The translations under genes and the position numbers were made by a program. 43,527 bases of DNA, taken from contig CAISXI010000489.1 of NCBI GenBank assembly GCA_903889425.1, positions 1 to 43,527 of the forward strand, in the 5' to 3' direction. Positions 17,736-26,238 of this stretch are shown here, piece after piece. Position 1 is the stretch's first letter, and each line of letters begins with the position of its first letter. The notes under the pieces were generated by a model. The model was not told the origin of the DNA and searched no databases. It saw nothing but the letters and a program-made list of their open reading frames with translations. Origin of the DNA: an uncultured Roseiflexaceae bacterium. GTDB lineage: Bacteria > Chloroflexota > Chloroflexia > Chloroflexales > Roseiflexaceae.

Positions 17736-19975
17736 TAAACACTTACCGCCGTGCAATCATAATCTATAGTGTCTGTTTTGTGGTATTGGGAGGCTGGTTG
17801 GGGGTACGTGGCGATGTATTGGTGCCAGTCTGCCATGCGCAAATCAATGGTATGCAATATTTGACCCCTGCAATGCGTATCTGTGAACAGCGTAAATTGG
17901 CTGATTACGAAGAAGAGTTTTTACCAGAAATCGTCAATCAACAAACCCAGCCACATACTGGGTTTTTGGTGACCCGCAATGAGTTGAACGAATTTGGGCG
18001 TCAAGCCAAACATATTACTGGTAATACCCCGGCCAATGTATATACCTGGGTGTTGTTTCAATTAATCAAAGACCCCTATCAAATCCTCGCCACACAGTCA
18101 CTCAGTTTGCTTTTTTTGTTTGGGTTGTGGGTGTTGTTCATTTGTCGAGAGCTCGATATCACTCCGACAGCGGGATTGTTTGCGGCAGTGAGTGGCGTGG
18201 CCACGCCGTTTTTGGTTTATTGGTTGACATTTCCGATGCATATTGCCACGGTGTGTTGGACCGCGGCAGTGCTCTATGGCATGATGCGTATTTTTCGTCA
18301 GCGTGATGGGTGGGGCTGGCTGGTGGTGGCATTTGCTACGTATGGGTTGTTTTTGATGGGCTATCCGCAAACAGCGGTCTATAGCGTGTGGATGTTGGTA
18401 GGGTACGCTGGTGTCGTATGTTGGCCACAGCTACGCCGTGGTATGTGGTGGGATGTGGCACGTCCGATTGGGTTTATGGCGTCTGCGGCAGTTTTTGGTG
18501 CACTCCTCACTATCCCCGCATACCTCGATTTATATGTACGCTATCGCGATTCAGCGCGGTTTTGGGTAACAGACGAATTTTTCTTGCAGGCAATTCAATC
18601 GATTACATCAGTGAAAGCGGTGTTGCTCTATGTTGCCTCGCGGTTTGTGCCCGAATTATATGGCAATCCGCTGGGGACAACCTATCCACTCGAATTCGAT
18701 GGTGCAAATATCCCCTTATTCATAGGGGTGTTTTTGGTTATTGCATTTAGCTATCGGCGTCAGGTCGCTTGGTGGTGGTTGACGTGTGTGGGTGGTTTAT
18801 GGCTATTGACGCTATCACCAGCATTGTTTACGTTGGTGTTGCACCTATTCCCCGGTTTTCGTTTGTCAGCATGGACCCCGGCATGGAGTGCGGTGTTGCC
18901 GATGGCGTTGGTGGTGGCCTATGGGTGTGATGCATTTCTGGTATTATCGATGGTCGCACTCCGACGCATATTGGGTTGGGTGATATTGGCGCAATTGGTG
19001 ATTGTGGGTGTGGGCGGTATCGTCGCTGTGTGGTTTGCGTTGCCCATTGCGCCGTGGGATGTGGTACGGATTGGGTTGGTCATCGCCACCACGGTTGGGA
19101 TGTATTGGCGGGGCACGCCGGTGCTACTGTGGAGCGCATTGGCAGTCACTATAGCGGTGACGGCTGCGCCACTACTTGTGCTCCAACCACGGAGTGCCTT
19201 AATTGTGACGACGCCGTTGACACAATCACTCCACCAACAAGTGCCGATTGGGGCGCGGTTTGCGATTGTATCGGCGCCGCTTGAATATTTATTAGCGCCT
19301 AACTACAATGCAATGATTGGCGTGGCCTCCGTGCATAGTTACAATAATTTTTTTACGCCCTACTATCAACGATTAATCAATCAACTTGGCGGCAAAATAA
19401 CCGTATATGGCAAATTAAACCGTGCCATTGCCCCAAACTACGATGACACCACGTTTTGGATGAGTAATATTGCGGTAGTACTGGCTGCGCAACCACTCGA
19501 TCATCCCAATCTGCAATTGGTAACGCAGCACGATGATGTATGGGTGTTTCACGTGAAACAGCGCATGGGGCAATATTGGCGGATTCCAGTGCAACAAGTC
19601 GCCGATGTATCAGACATCCATATCCCTGATTATCATGTGCCGCAACCATTGCCGATTACACAATATCAACACCGGGGCGATGTGGTGGAATTGCATTATC
19701 CGGTAGCGGCTACGCAATCACTGGTGGTGTTGAGTACGTTGTATGAGTCAGGTTGGCAGGCCGAGAGTTTTGATGGGCATATATGGAAAAAAATCGTGCC
19801 GGTGAGCGTGAATGGGGCTTTTTTGGGGATAGTGGTGCCGGCAGAGAGCCGTGCGCTCACTGTGCGCTATGTGACTTACGTGCAATACATGTGGATTTCG
19901 CATCTGATGTGGCTATTGTGCTTCAGTGGAGTTAGCATATGGTATTGGCGTGATACGCGACGCACCCAAAAATAG
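17732..19975 (+). CDS. YfhO-like polytopic membrane protein, tandem paralog of the previous gene
   Basis: 747 aa; same architecture and shared motifs (CEQRKLADYEEEFLPEI, TGNTPANVYTW, YWLTFPMHIATVCW, SVHSYNNFFTPYYQ, TFWMSNIAVVL); start overlaps the upstream stop (ATGA). Confidence 0.7.
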   Translation: MINTYRRAIIIYSVCFVVLGGWLGVRGDVLVPVCHAQINGMQYLTPAMRICEQRKLADYEEEFLPEIVNQQTQPHTGFLVTRNELNEFGRQAKHITGNTPANVYTWVLFQLIKDPYQILATQSLSLLFLFGLWVLFICRELDITPTAGLFAAVSGVATPFLVYWLTFPMHIATVCWTAAVLYGMMRIFRQRDGWGWLVVAFATYGLFLMGYPQTAVYSVWMLVGYAGVVCWPQLRRGMWWDVARPIGFMASAAVFGALLTIPAYLDLYVRYRDSARFWVTDEFFLQAIQSITSVKAVLLYVASRFVPELYGNPLGTTYPLEFDGANIPLFIGVFLVIAFSYRRQVAWWWLTCVGGLWLLTLSPALFTLVLHLFPGFRLSAWTPAWSAVLPMALVVAYGCDAFLVLSMVALRRILGWVILAQLVIVGVGGIVAVWFALPIAPWDVVRIGLVIATTVGMYWRGTPVLLWSALAVTIAVTAAPLLVLQPRSALIVTTPLTQSLHQQVPIGARFAIVSAPLEYLLAPNYNAMIGVASVHSYNNFFTPYYQRLINQLGGKITVYGKLNRAIAPNYDDTTFWMSNIAVVLAAQPLDHPNLQLVTQHDDVWVFHVKQRMGQYWRIPVQQVADVSDIHIPDYHVPQPLPITQYQHRGDVVELHYPVAATQSLVVLSTLYESGWQAESFDGHIWKKIVPVSVNGAFLGIVVPAESRALTVRYVTYVQYMWISHLMWLLCFSGVSIWYWRDTRRTQK

Positions 19976-20042
19976 TACACTACAGATAATGGTTTTTTGT
20001 GACCCAGCGCGTTTTATATTTGATTTATGAGAGGAACGCCCA

Positions 20043-21728
20043 ATGCAGTCAGATTTAGCAATTGCTCAAGCCGCCACGTTACACCCCATTGCGACGATTG
20101 CCGATGCATTGGGGGTTGAGTCGGAGTATCTCGAACCATATGGGCGCTATATGGCCAAAATCGACACTGCCGCTATCCACGGTGCGCGGCGCGCCCGCTA
20201 CGTGGTGGTGACAGCGATTACCCCTACGCCCCTTGGTGAAGGCAAAACCACCACCACCATCGGATTGGGCCAGGCCTTGTCGGCCCGCGGGCATCGGGCT
20301 GTGGTGGCGATCCGCCAGCCTTCGATGGGACCGACGTTTGGCATCAAAGGTGGAGCTGCCGGTGGCGGCTATAGCCAGGTCGTACCGATGGAGCAATTCA
20401 ACTTGCATCTCACTGGCGATATCCACGCCATCGGGGTGGCCCACAATTTGTTGGCAGCGATGATCGACAATCATCTGCACCACGGCAATGTGCTGGGGAT
20501 AGACCCGTATTCGATTCGCTGGCCACGCGTCCTCGACATCAGCGATCGCATGTTGCGTTCGGTGGTGGTAGGGTTGGGGGGCAAGGGCGATGGTCCACCC
20601 CGCCAAGTGGGATTTGATATTACGGTGGCCTCTGAAGTGATGGCGGTATTGTCGCTGGCCAGCGACATTCACGATTTGCGGGCGCGCCTCGGGCGGATGG
20701 TGATTGGCCAACGCAAAGATGGCACGCCCGTGACGGCCGAAGATCTCAAGGCAGCCGGCGCGATGACGGTGTTGTTGCGTGAAGCACTCAAGCCCAATCT
20801 GCTCCAGACCCTCGAAGGGTCGCCAGCTTTGGTGCATTGTGGTCCATTCGCCAATATTGCGCATGGGAATTCGTCAGTCATGGCGGATCGGGTGGCGATG
20901 TCGCGAGCTGATTATGTGGTGACGGAGAGTGGTTTTGGCGCCGATATCGGCTTCGAGAAGTTTTGTCATATCAAAAGCCGTGTGTCGGGGGTGACGCCTG
21001 ACGCCGTCGTGTTGGTGTGTACGATTCGGGCCCTCAAGGCGCATAGTGGCCGCTACAAAATCGTGGCTGGTAAGCCACTTGACCCGCAATTGTTGGTGGC
21101 TAATCCGGCCGATGTGCAGGCAGGGTGTAGTAATTTGCGTGCCCAAATTGCGAATGTGGCGGCGTTTGGGCGACCGGTGGTGGTGGCACTCAACCGCTTC
21201 CCTAGCGATCATCCCGAGGAAATCGCGGTGGTGCGTGAAGTGGCTCTGGCCGCTGGCGCATTTGCGATGGTCGAAAGTGCCGTGTTTAGTGATGGTGGTG
21301 CCGGTGGTGATGCCTTGGCGGCGGCGGTAGAGCAAGCCTGTCTACAACCAGGTGAATTCCGCTATTTGTATCCGTTGGAATGGTCATTAACCAAAAAAAT
21401 CGAAACCTTGGCGACGCAGGTCTATGGCGCCAATGCGGTGGAATATAGTAGCGATGCCCGTAAACAGCTCGAGCGCTATGAAGCGCTCGGGTATGGCAAT
21501 TTGCCCATCTGTATGGCAAAAACGCAGTATTCGCTGAGCCACGATGCCAGTAAAGTCGGTGCCCCACGCGATTATACCTTCCCGATTCGCGAAGTACGGT
21601 TGGCAGCTGGGGCCGGGTTTATTTATCCGTTGGCTGGCGATATGCGTACTATGCCGGGGTTGCCGACGCATCCTGGTGCCGAACGAATTGACATCGATAG
21701 CGATGGGAATACCGTTGGGTTGAGTTAA
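20043..21728 (+). CDS. fhs: Formate--tetrahydrofolate ligase
   Basis: 561 aa; TAITPTPLGEGKTTTTIGLGQAL, RQPSMGPTFGIKGGAAGGGYSQVVPMEQFNLHLTGDIHAI, TESGFGADIGFEKFCHIKSR. Confidence 0.97.
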   Translation: MQSDLAIAQAATLHPIATIADALGVESEYLEPYGRYMAKIDTAAIHGARRARYVVVTAITPTPLGEGKTTTTIGLGQALSARGHRAVVAIRQPSMGPTFGIKGGAAGGGYSQVVPMEQFNLHLTGDIHAIGVAHNLLAAMIDNHLHHGNVLGIDPYSIRWPRVLDISDRMLRSVVVGLGGKGDGPPRQVGFDITVASEVMAVLSLASDIHDLRARLGRMVIGQRKDGTPVTAEDLKAAGAMTVLLREALKPNLLQTLEGSPALVHCGPFANIAHGNSSVMADRVAMSRADYVVTESGFGADIGFEKFCHIKSRVSGVTPDAVVLVCTIRALKAHSGRYKIVAGKPLDPQLLVANPADVQAGCSNLRAQIANVAAFGRPVVVALNRFPSDHPEEIAVVREVALAAGAFAMVESAVFSDGGAGGDALAAAVEQACLQPGEFRYLYPLEWSLTKKIETLATQVYGANAVEYSSDARKQLERYEALGYGNLPICMAKTQYSLSHDASKVGAPRDYTFPIREVRLAAGAGFIYPLAGDMRTMPGLPTHPGAERIDIDSDGNTVGLS

Positions 21729-21766
21729 CGCCTCATGTATAATGACGACAAGTTGTGTAGGGATTT

Positions 21767-22705
21767 ATGGAGTATGCCGTGCAAAAGCCGTTGATTAGTG
21801 TCGTAATCCCGGTATATGGATGTCGAGCGTGTCTGGTTGCATTATGCGAACGGCTTTATACGACGTTGTCTACCATGACTATACCGTTTGAAATAATATT
21901 TGTTGATGATCGTAGCCCAGATAATGCGTGGGAAGAAATCGTGTTGCTCAAAGCACTCTATCCTCGCGTTGTGGGTGTGCGGTTAAGTCGTAATTTTGGG
22001 CAACATATTGCGATAACTGCAGGGTTACAGACAGCACAAGGTGAATATGTGGTCGTGATGGATTGTGATTTACAAGATCCGCCAGAGCTCATCCCCACGA
22101 TGTACGCCAAACTTCACGAGGGCTTTGATTTGGTGTTGGGGCGACGGGTGATGCGTAATCATTCGAAGTTCCGTACCACGATGGCTGCGGGGTACTTTGG
22201 CATGATGTCTTGGATTTCTGATTACAAAATCGACGGTACTGAGGGCTCGTTTTCAATATTGACCCGTAAAGTTGTGGATGGATATTTACAATTTAGTGAG
22301 CGAGAGCGGCACTATTTGTTTATTTTGCGTTGGTTGGGGTTCCGTCATGGAGTCGTTGATTTTACGCATGAGCAACGGGCTGCTGGCAAAAGCTCGTATT
22401 CTCTGGGGCGATTGATTCGACATGCGTTGAATGGGATGTTTTTTCAAACCACCAAATTTCTCGAATGGATTGCTATTATGGGCTTTTTGATTGCCATGGG
22501 TGGTTTTTTGATGGTTATATACTTGTTTGTTCGGTATTTTTTGTATGGGTTTCTTGAGGGTTGGACCAGTTTGTTTGTGATTGTGATTTTGAGTACGGGT
22601 GTGATCTTAATTTGCTTGGGGGTTGTTGGTCTCTATGTGGCACGTATTTTTGAGCAGAGCAAACAACGCCCACTGTTTGTAATTGATACTGTGATTGGCC
22701 AATAG
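21767..22705 (+). CDS. GT2 glycosyltransferase with two C-terminal TM segments (GtrB/CsbB/ArnC-like, polyprenyl-P donor synthesis)
   Basis: ISVVIPVYGC...EIIFVDDRSPDNAWEEI...RLSRNFGQHIAITAGLQTAQGEYVVVMDCDLQDPPELI; two C-terminal TMs. Confidence 0.92.
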   Translation: MEYAVQKPLISVVIPVYGCRACLVALCERLYTTLSTMTIPFEIIFVDDRSPDNAWEEIVLLKALYPRVVGVRLSRNFGQHIAITAGLQTAQGEYVVVMDCDLQDPPELIPTMYAKLHEGFDLVLGRRVMRNHSKFRTTMAAGYFGMMSWISDYKIDGTEGSFSILTRKVVDGYLQFSERERHYLFILRWLGFRHGVVDFTHEQRAAGKSSYSLGRLIRHALNGMFFQTTKFLEWIAIMGFLIAMGGFLMVIYLFVRYFLYGFLEGWTSLFVIVILSTGVILICLGVVGLYVARIFEQSKQRPLFVIDTVIGQ

Positions 22706-22729
22706 TGTTGTAATGGAAAAGAGCCTCGC

Positions 22730-23356
22730 ATGACTGATCCGCGCCAATCAATTTATCGTGATGTTGCACAATATTACGCAGAAAAACTCCAAGCGCATGG
22801 TGAAACGCCTCAAGGGGTTGATTGGAATGGTGTTGAAGGGCAAACGGTGCGGTTTGCCCAGCTTGCGCAAGTCATCACCGCACCTACATATACTATTAAT
22901 GACATTGGGTGTGGTTATGGTGCAATGTATGAATTTTTGGCACCAAATCCGGCACTTCAGCAATATGTGGGTATCGATATCGCCGCTGAGATGATCGAAG
23001 CTGGGCAACGACGCTATGCCAATAATGCGCAACTTACCTTTATCCATGGTGCGAGTCCGGTGACACCCGCAACGTATAGCGTGGCGAGTGGTATTTTTAA
23101 TGTGCGCCTCGGTCGCAATGATGCCGAATGGTGGGAATACATGACTGGCGTGCTTGATGTGATGCATCAATACAGTACGCATGGATTTGCCTTTAACTGC
23201 CTTACGAGTTATTCGGATGCAGAAAAAATGCGCGATTATCTCTATTACACTGATCCCTGTCGCCTTTTTGATTATTGTAAACGCCACTACTCACGCAACG
23301 TTGCGTTATTGCATGATTATGGATTATATGAATTTACGATGATTGTGAGGAAGTAA
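22730..23356 (+). CDS. Class I SAM-dependent methyltransferase
   Basis: SAM motif I TINDIGCGYGAMYEFLA, acidic loop VGIDIAAEMIEAGQRRY. Confidence 0.85.
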   Translation: MTDPRQSIYRDVAQYYAEKLQAHGETPQGVDWNGVEGQTVRFAQLAQVITAPTYTINDIGCGYGAMYEFLAPNPALQQYVGIDIAAEMIEAGQRRYANNAQLTFIHGASPVTPATYSVASGIFNVRLGRNDAEWWEYMTGVLDVMHQYSTHGFAFNCLTSYSDAEKMRDYLYYTDPCRLFDYCKRHYSRNVALLHDYGLYEFTMIVRK

Positions 23357-24024
23357 TGCCAACCAAAAAACTTGTGGTGTTTGGGAGTGGCGACATCGGC
23401 CAACTCGCACATTATTACTTCACCAATGATAGTGATTATGATGTGGTGGCATTTACTGTTGATGCAGCCTATATCAAAGAAACTACCTTTTGTGGTGTGC
23501 CAGTGGTGCCATTTGAAGAAATCAGTGATCAGTACCCGCCCACTGAATATGATTTATTTGTGGCTCTCAGTTATGCCAAATTAAACCAAGTACGCCGTGA
23601 AAAATACCTCGCTGCCCGCGAAAAAGGGTATCATATCCCCTCGTATATCAGCTCACATGCCACCGTCCTCAATGATGGGCGGATTGGCGAAAACTGTTTT
23701 ATCTTGGAAGATAATACGATTCAACCATTTGTGACCATTGGCAATAATGTCACACTGTGGAGCGGTAATCATATCGGTCATCACTCTACGATTCACGATC
23801 ACTGTTTCTTGGCTTCACAAATCGTGGTGTCTGGGGGGGTGACTATCGATGAATCGTGTTTTATCGGGGTAAATGCCACACTGCGTGACCACATAACGAT
23901 TGGCAGCAAAAGTGTAATTGGGGCAGGGGTGTTGGTGCTCGCAGATGTAGAACCTGAGGGATTGTATATTGGTACGGCTACCGAGCGTTCGGCGTTTCCG
24001 AGTACGCGCTTACGAAAGATTTAA
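23356..24024 (+). CDS. PglD/NeuD-like left-handed beta-helix acyltransferase
   Basis: N-terminal Rossmann-like KLVVFGSGDIGQLAHYYF then hexapeptide repeats IGENCFILEDNTIQPFVTIGNNVTLWSGNHIGHHSTIHDHCFLASQIVVSGGVTI. Confidence 0.88.
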   Translation: MPTKKLVVFGSGDIGQLAHYYFTNDSDYDVVAFTVDAAYIKETTFCGVPVVPFEEISDQYPPTEYDLFVALSYAKLNQVRREKYLAAREKGYHIPSYISSHATVLNDGRIGENCFILEDNTIQPFVTIGNNVTLWSGNHIGHHSTIHDHCFLASQIVVSGGVTIDESCFIGVNATLRDHITIGSKSVIGAGVLVLADVEPEGLYIGTATERSAFPSTRLRKI

Positions 24025-24028
24025 CCAA

Positions 24029-24940
24029 ATGAGATGGCATAAGCTCGGTTGCGTCTATACTCCTACTCCTTTGCATCCGTTACTGCAAAGTCATGTGACC
24101 AACCCACTACCGGTGTGGCTCGCAGAGGATGTGTATCGGGTGTTTTATAGTGGTCGTGATGCGCAGAAGCGATCATCTGTCGGCTATATTGACCTTGATA
24201 TTGTGACCAGACAGGTAGTAGCTGTACATACCCAGCCACTGTTTACCTATGGACCGGAGGGGAGTTATTATGCTGCCGGGCTAAGTATTGGCGGCTGTTA
24301 TACGGTGGGTGATACACGCTATATGCTGTTTATGGGCTGGCAAAATCCCCCCGATGGACGCTGGCGTGGTGATATCGGCCGATTAATCGTAAGCGCTGAT
24401 TTACACACACTGACTCTCGCCGATGAAACACCGTTGATTGGGATCAACCCTACCGACCCGGTTAGTTTGTCTTATCCGTGGGTGTTGGGTGATGCAATGC
24501 ACGGGTATCGCATGTGGTATGGCTCTACGCACACATGGGATGGTGGCAATGGCGAAATGATACATCCGATTCACCATGCGACTTCGCATGATGGTGAACA
24601 CTGGGATCTGCAAGGATTAGTAGTACCCTTTGCTCGTGGGGTGGCACAAGCTTTTTCGCGGCCAACCGTTATCGGTAATGATCGTGATGGCTATGATATG
24701 TGGTTCTCATACCGTAGTGGTACGGGGCAAACATATCGAATTGGCTATGCATCAAGTGAAGATGGAGTGTCGTGGCGGTTACGCCTCGATGAGGTCGGCA
24801 TTGATGTGTCAGAGACGGGGTGGGATAGCGACATGATTGAATATCCCTATGTATTCGATCACAAGGGTGTCCGCTATATGTTGTATAACGGAAATGGCTA
24901 TGGGGCATCGGGATTTGGAGTCGCAATATGCGAAAACTAA
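24029..24940 (+). CDS. Five-bladed beta-propeller protein, GH43/GH32-like fold
   Basis: Start set to ATG 24029. Repeats of YRVFYSGRDAQKRSSVGYIDLD, YMLFMGWQNP, YRMWYGSTHTW, YDMWFSYRSGTGQTYRIGYASSEDGVSW, VRYMLYNGNGYGASGFGVA. Confidence 0.75.
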   Translation: MRWHKLGCVYTPTPLHPLLQSHVTNPLPVWLAEDVYRVFYSGRDAQKRSSVGYIDLDIVTRQVVAVHTQPLFTYGPEGSYYAAGLSIGGCYTVGDTRYMLFMGWQNPPDGRWRGDIGRLIVSADLHTLTLADETPLIGINPTDPVSLSYPWVLGDAMHGYRMWYGSTHTWDGGNGEMIHPIHHATSHDGEHWDLQGLVVPFARGVAQAFSRPTVIGNDRDGYDMWFSYRSGTGQTYRIGYASSEDGVSWRLRLDEVGIDVSETGWDSDMIEYPYVFDHKGVRYMLYNGNGYGASGFGVAICEN

Positions 24941-25323
24941 TCACGCCTGAAATCGAAAAAATAATTCGGTTTGGGATTGTGGGAATAACATCGAATGCCG
25001 TCGGTTATGGTTTGTATTTGCTGTTTACTTGGTTGGGTGTGCCATATATGATTGCAACAACGGTGTTGTATATCATTGGTACAATTATGGGGTACTTTGG
25101 TAACAAAAAATTCACGTTTGATGATACGCAACAGATTCACAAAACAATTTTTTGGTATGTGTTGGCATATTTGGGCGGTTATATAATTCTCTATGCAATG
25201 CTGTATGTGTTTGTCGAGCGAATGCACGTGTTTCATGCCTATGTGCAATTAGTAGCAATTGTGGTTGTGGCGGTATATTTGTTTTTTATGATGCGATTTG
25301 TGGTATTTAAGGAACGTATATGA
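24928..25323 (+). CDS. GtrA family membrane protein (candidate polyprenyl-P-sugar flippase)
   Basis: 131 aa, four TM; FGIVGITSNAVGYGLYLLFTWLGV...IGTIMGYFGNKKFTFDD is the GtrA pattern. Confidence 0.9.
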   Translation: MRKLITPEIEKIIRFGIVGITSNAVGYGLYLLFTWLGVPYMIATTVLYIIGTIMGYFGNKKFTFDDTQQIHKTIFWYVLAYLGGYIILYAMLYVFVERMHVFHAYVQLVAIVVVAVYLFFMMRFVVFKERI

Positions 25324-26186
25324 TTGTTTGTTGTAAATGTGCCCATTCAATTGAGGGTATTGCAAGTTGCTGTCCACAGTGTGGTTGGCAGGCTCCGCAG
25401 ATTGATGGGTTTGTGGCGTTTGCGCCAGACCTCGCGCATGAGGGCGGTGGATTCCATGCTGATGCATTTGAGCGGTTGTATGCACAAGAAAACCGCCATT
25501 TTTGGTTTCGTGTGCGTAATGACGTGATATTGACGTTGCTCCACCAGTTTTCGGCGACGATGAAATCGTTTTTCGAAATTGGCTGTGGTACCGGGTATGT
25601 CATGAATGCGGTGGCGCAACACTTTCCACACACCAAAATTTTCGGTGGTGAATTATTTGTCAATGGGTTGCACTTTGCTGCCCAACGCATTCCTACGGCG
25701 GAGTTTATGCAAATCGACGCCCGCTATATGCCGTTTGATGCCGAGTTCAGCGTGATTGGGATGTTTGATGTACTTGAGCATATCGCAGAAGACACACTGG
25801 TATTGCAGAGTGCCTATACCGCATTGCAACCTGGTGGATTCTTGATTTGTTCGGTACCACAGCATCAATGGCTCTGGAGCAATGTGGATGATTATGCGAA
25901 GCATCAACGCCGCTATCAGCGTGGTGAACTCGAACAAAAAACGCGCGATGCAGGGTTTACGGTATTGCGGAGTACATCGTTTAATAGTCTATTGTTACCA
26001 GTAATGTTTATTTCACGTTTATTGCAGCGCAAGCAAATGTCATCTCCTGATGGGATGGGGGAGTTTAATATCTCTCCACTGGTTAATCGTGTGTGTGAAT
26101 GGATTTTGCGGATAGAATTATGGTTTATCAAACGCGGGATTAATTTTCCTGTTGGTGGTTCACGTATTATCATTGTCCAAAAATAA
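25320..26186 (+). CDS. Zinc-ribbon + class I SAM methyltransferase
   Basis: N-terminal CCKCAHSIEGIASCCPQCGW; SAM motif FFEIGCGTGYVMNAVA; GMFDVLEHIAEDTLVLQSAYTALQPGGFLICSVPQHQWLWSNVD. Confidence 0.9.
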   Translation: MIVCCKCAHSIEGIASCCPQCGWQAPQIDGFVAFAPDLAHEGGGFHADAFERLYAQENRHFWFRVRNDVILTLLHQFSATMKSFFEIGCGTGYVMNAVAQHFPHTKIFGGELFVNGLHFAAQRIPTAEFMQIDARYMPFDAEFSVIGMFDVLEHIAEDTLVLQSAYTALQPGGFLICSVPQHQWLWSNVDDYAKHQRRYQRGELEQKTRDAGFTVLRSTSFNSLLLPVMFISRLLQRKQMSSPDGMGEFNISPLVNRVCEWILRIELWFIKRGINFPVGGSRIIIVQK

Positions 26187-26190
26187 CCAC

Positions 26191-26237
26191 AAAAAAGCCC
26201 TCCCACTGCGAACACCGCAGTGGGAGGGCTTTTTTTG
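26191..26237. terminator. Strong bidirectional rho-independent terminator between convergent operons
   Basis: AAAAAAGCCCTCCCACTGCG-AACAC-CGCAGTGGGAGGGCTTTTTTT; 15-bp perfect stem with A/T tracts on both sides. Confidence 0.95.
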
Positions 26238-26238
26238 A

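Noticed and set aside
20079-21671. Long antisense ORFs (e.g. 261 aa at 20079-20864) within fhs
   Set aside because: The fhs frame on the other strand is unambiguous; shadow ORFs are expected in coding DNA of this composition.
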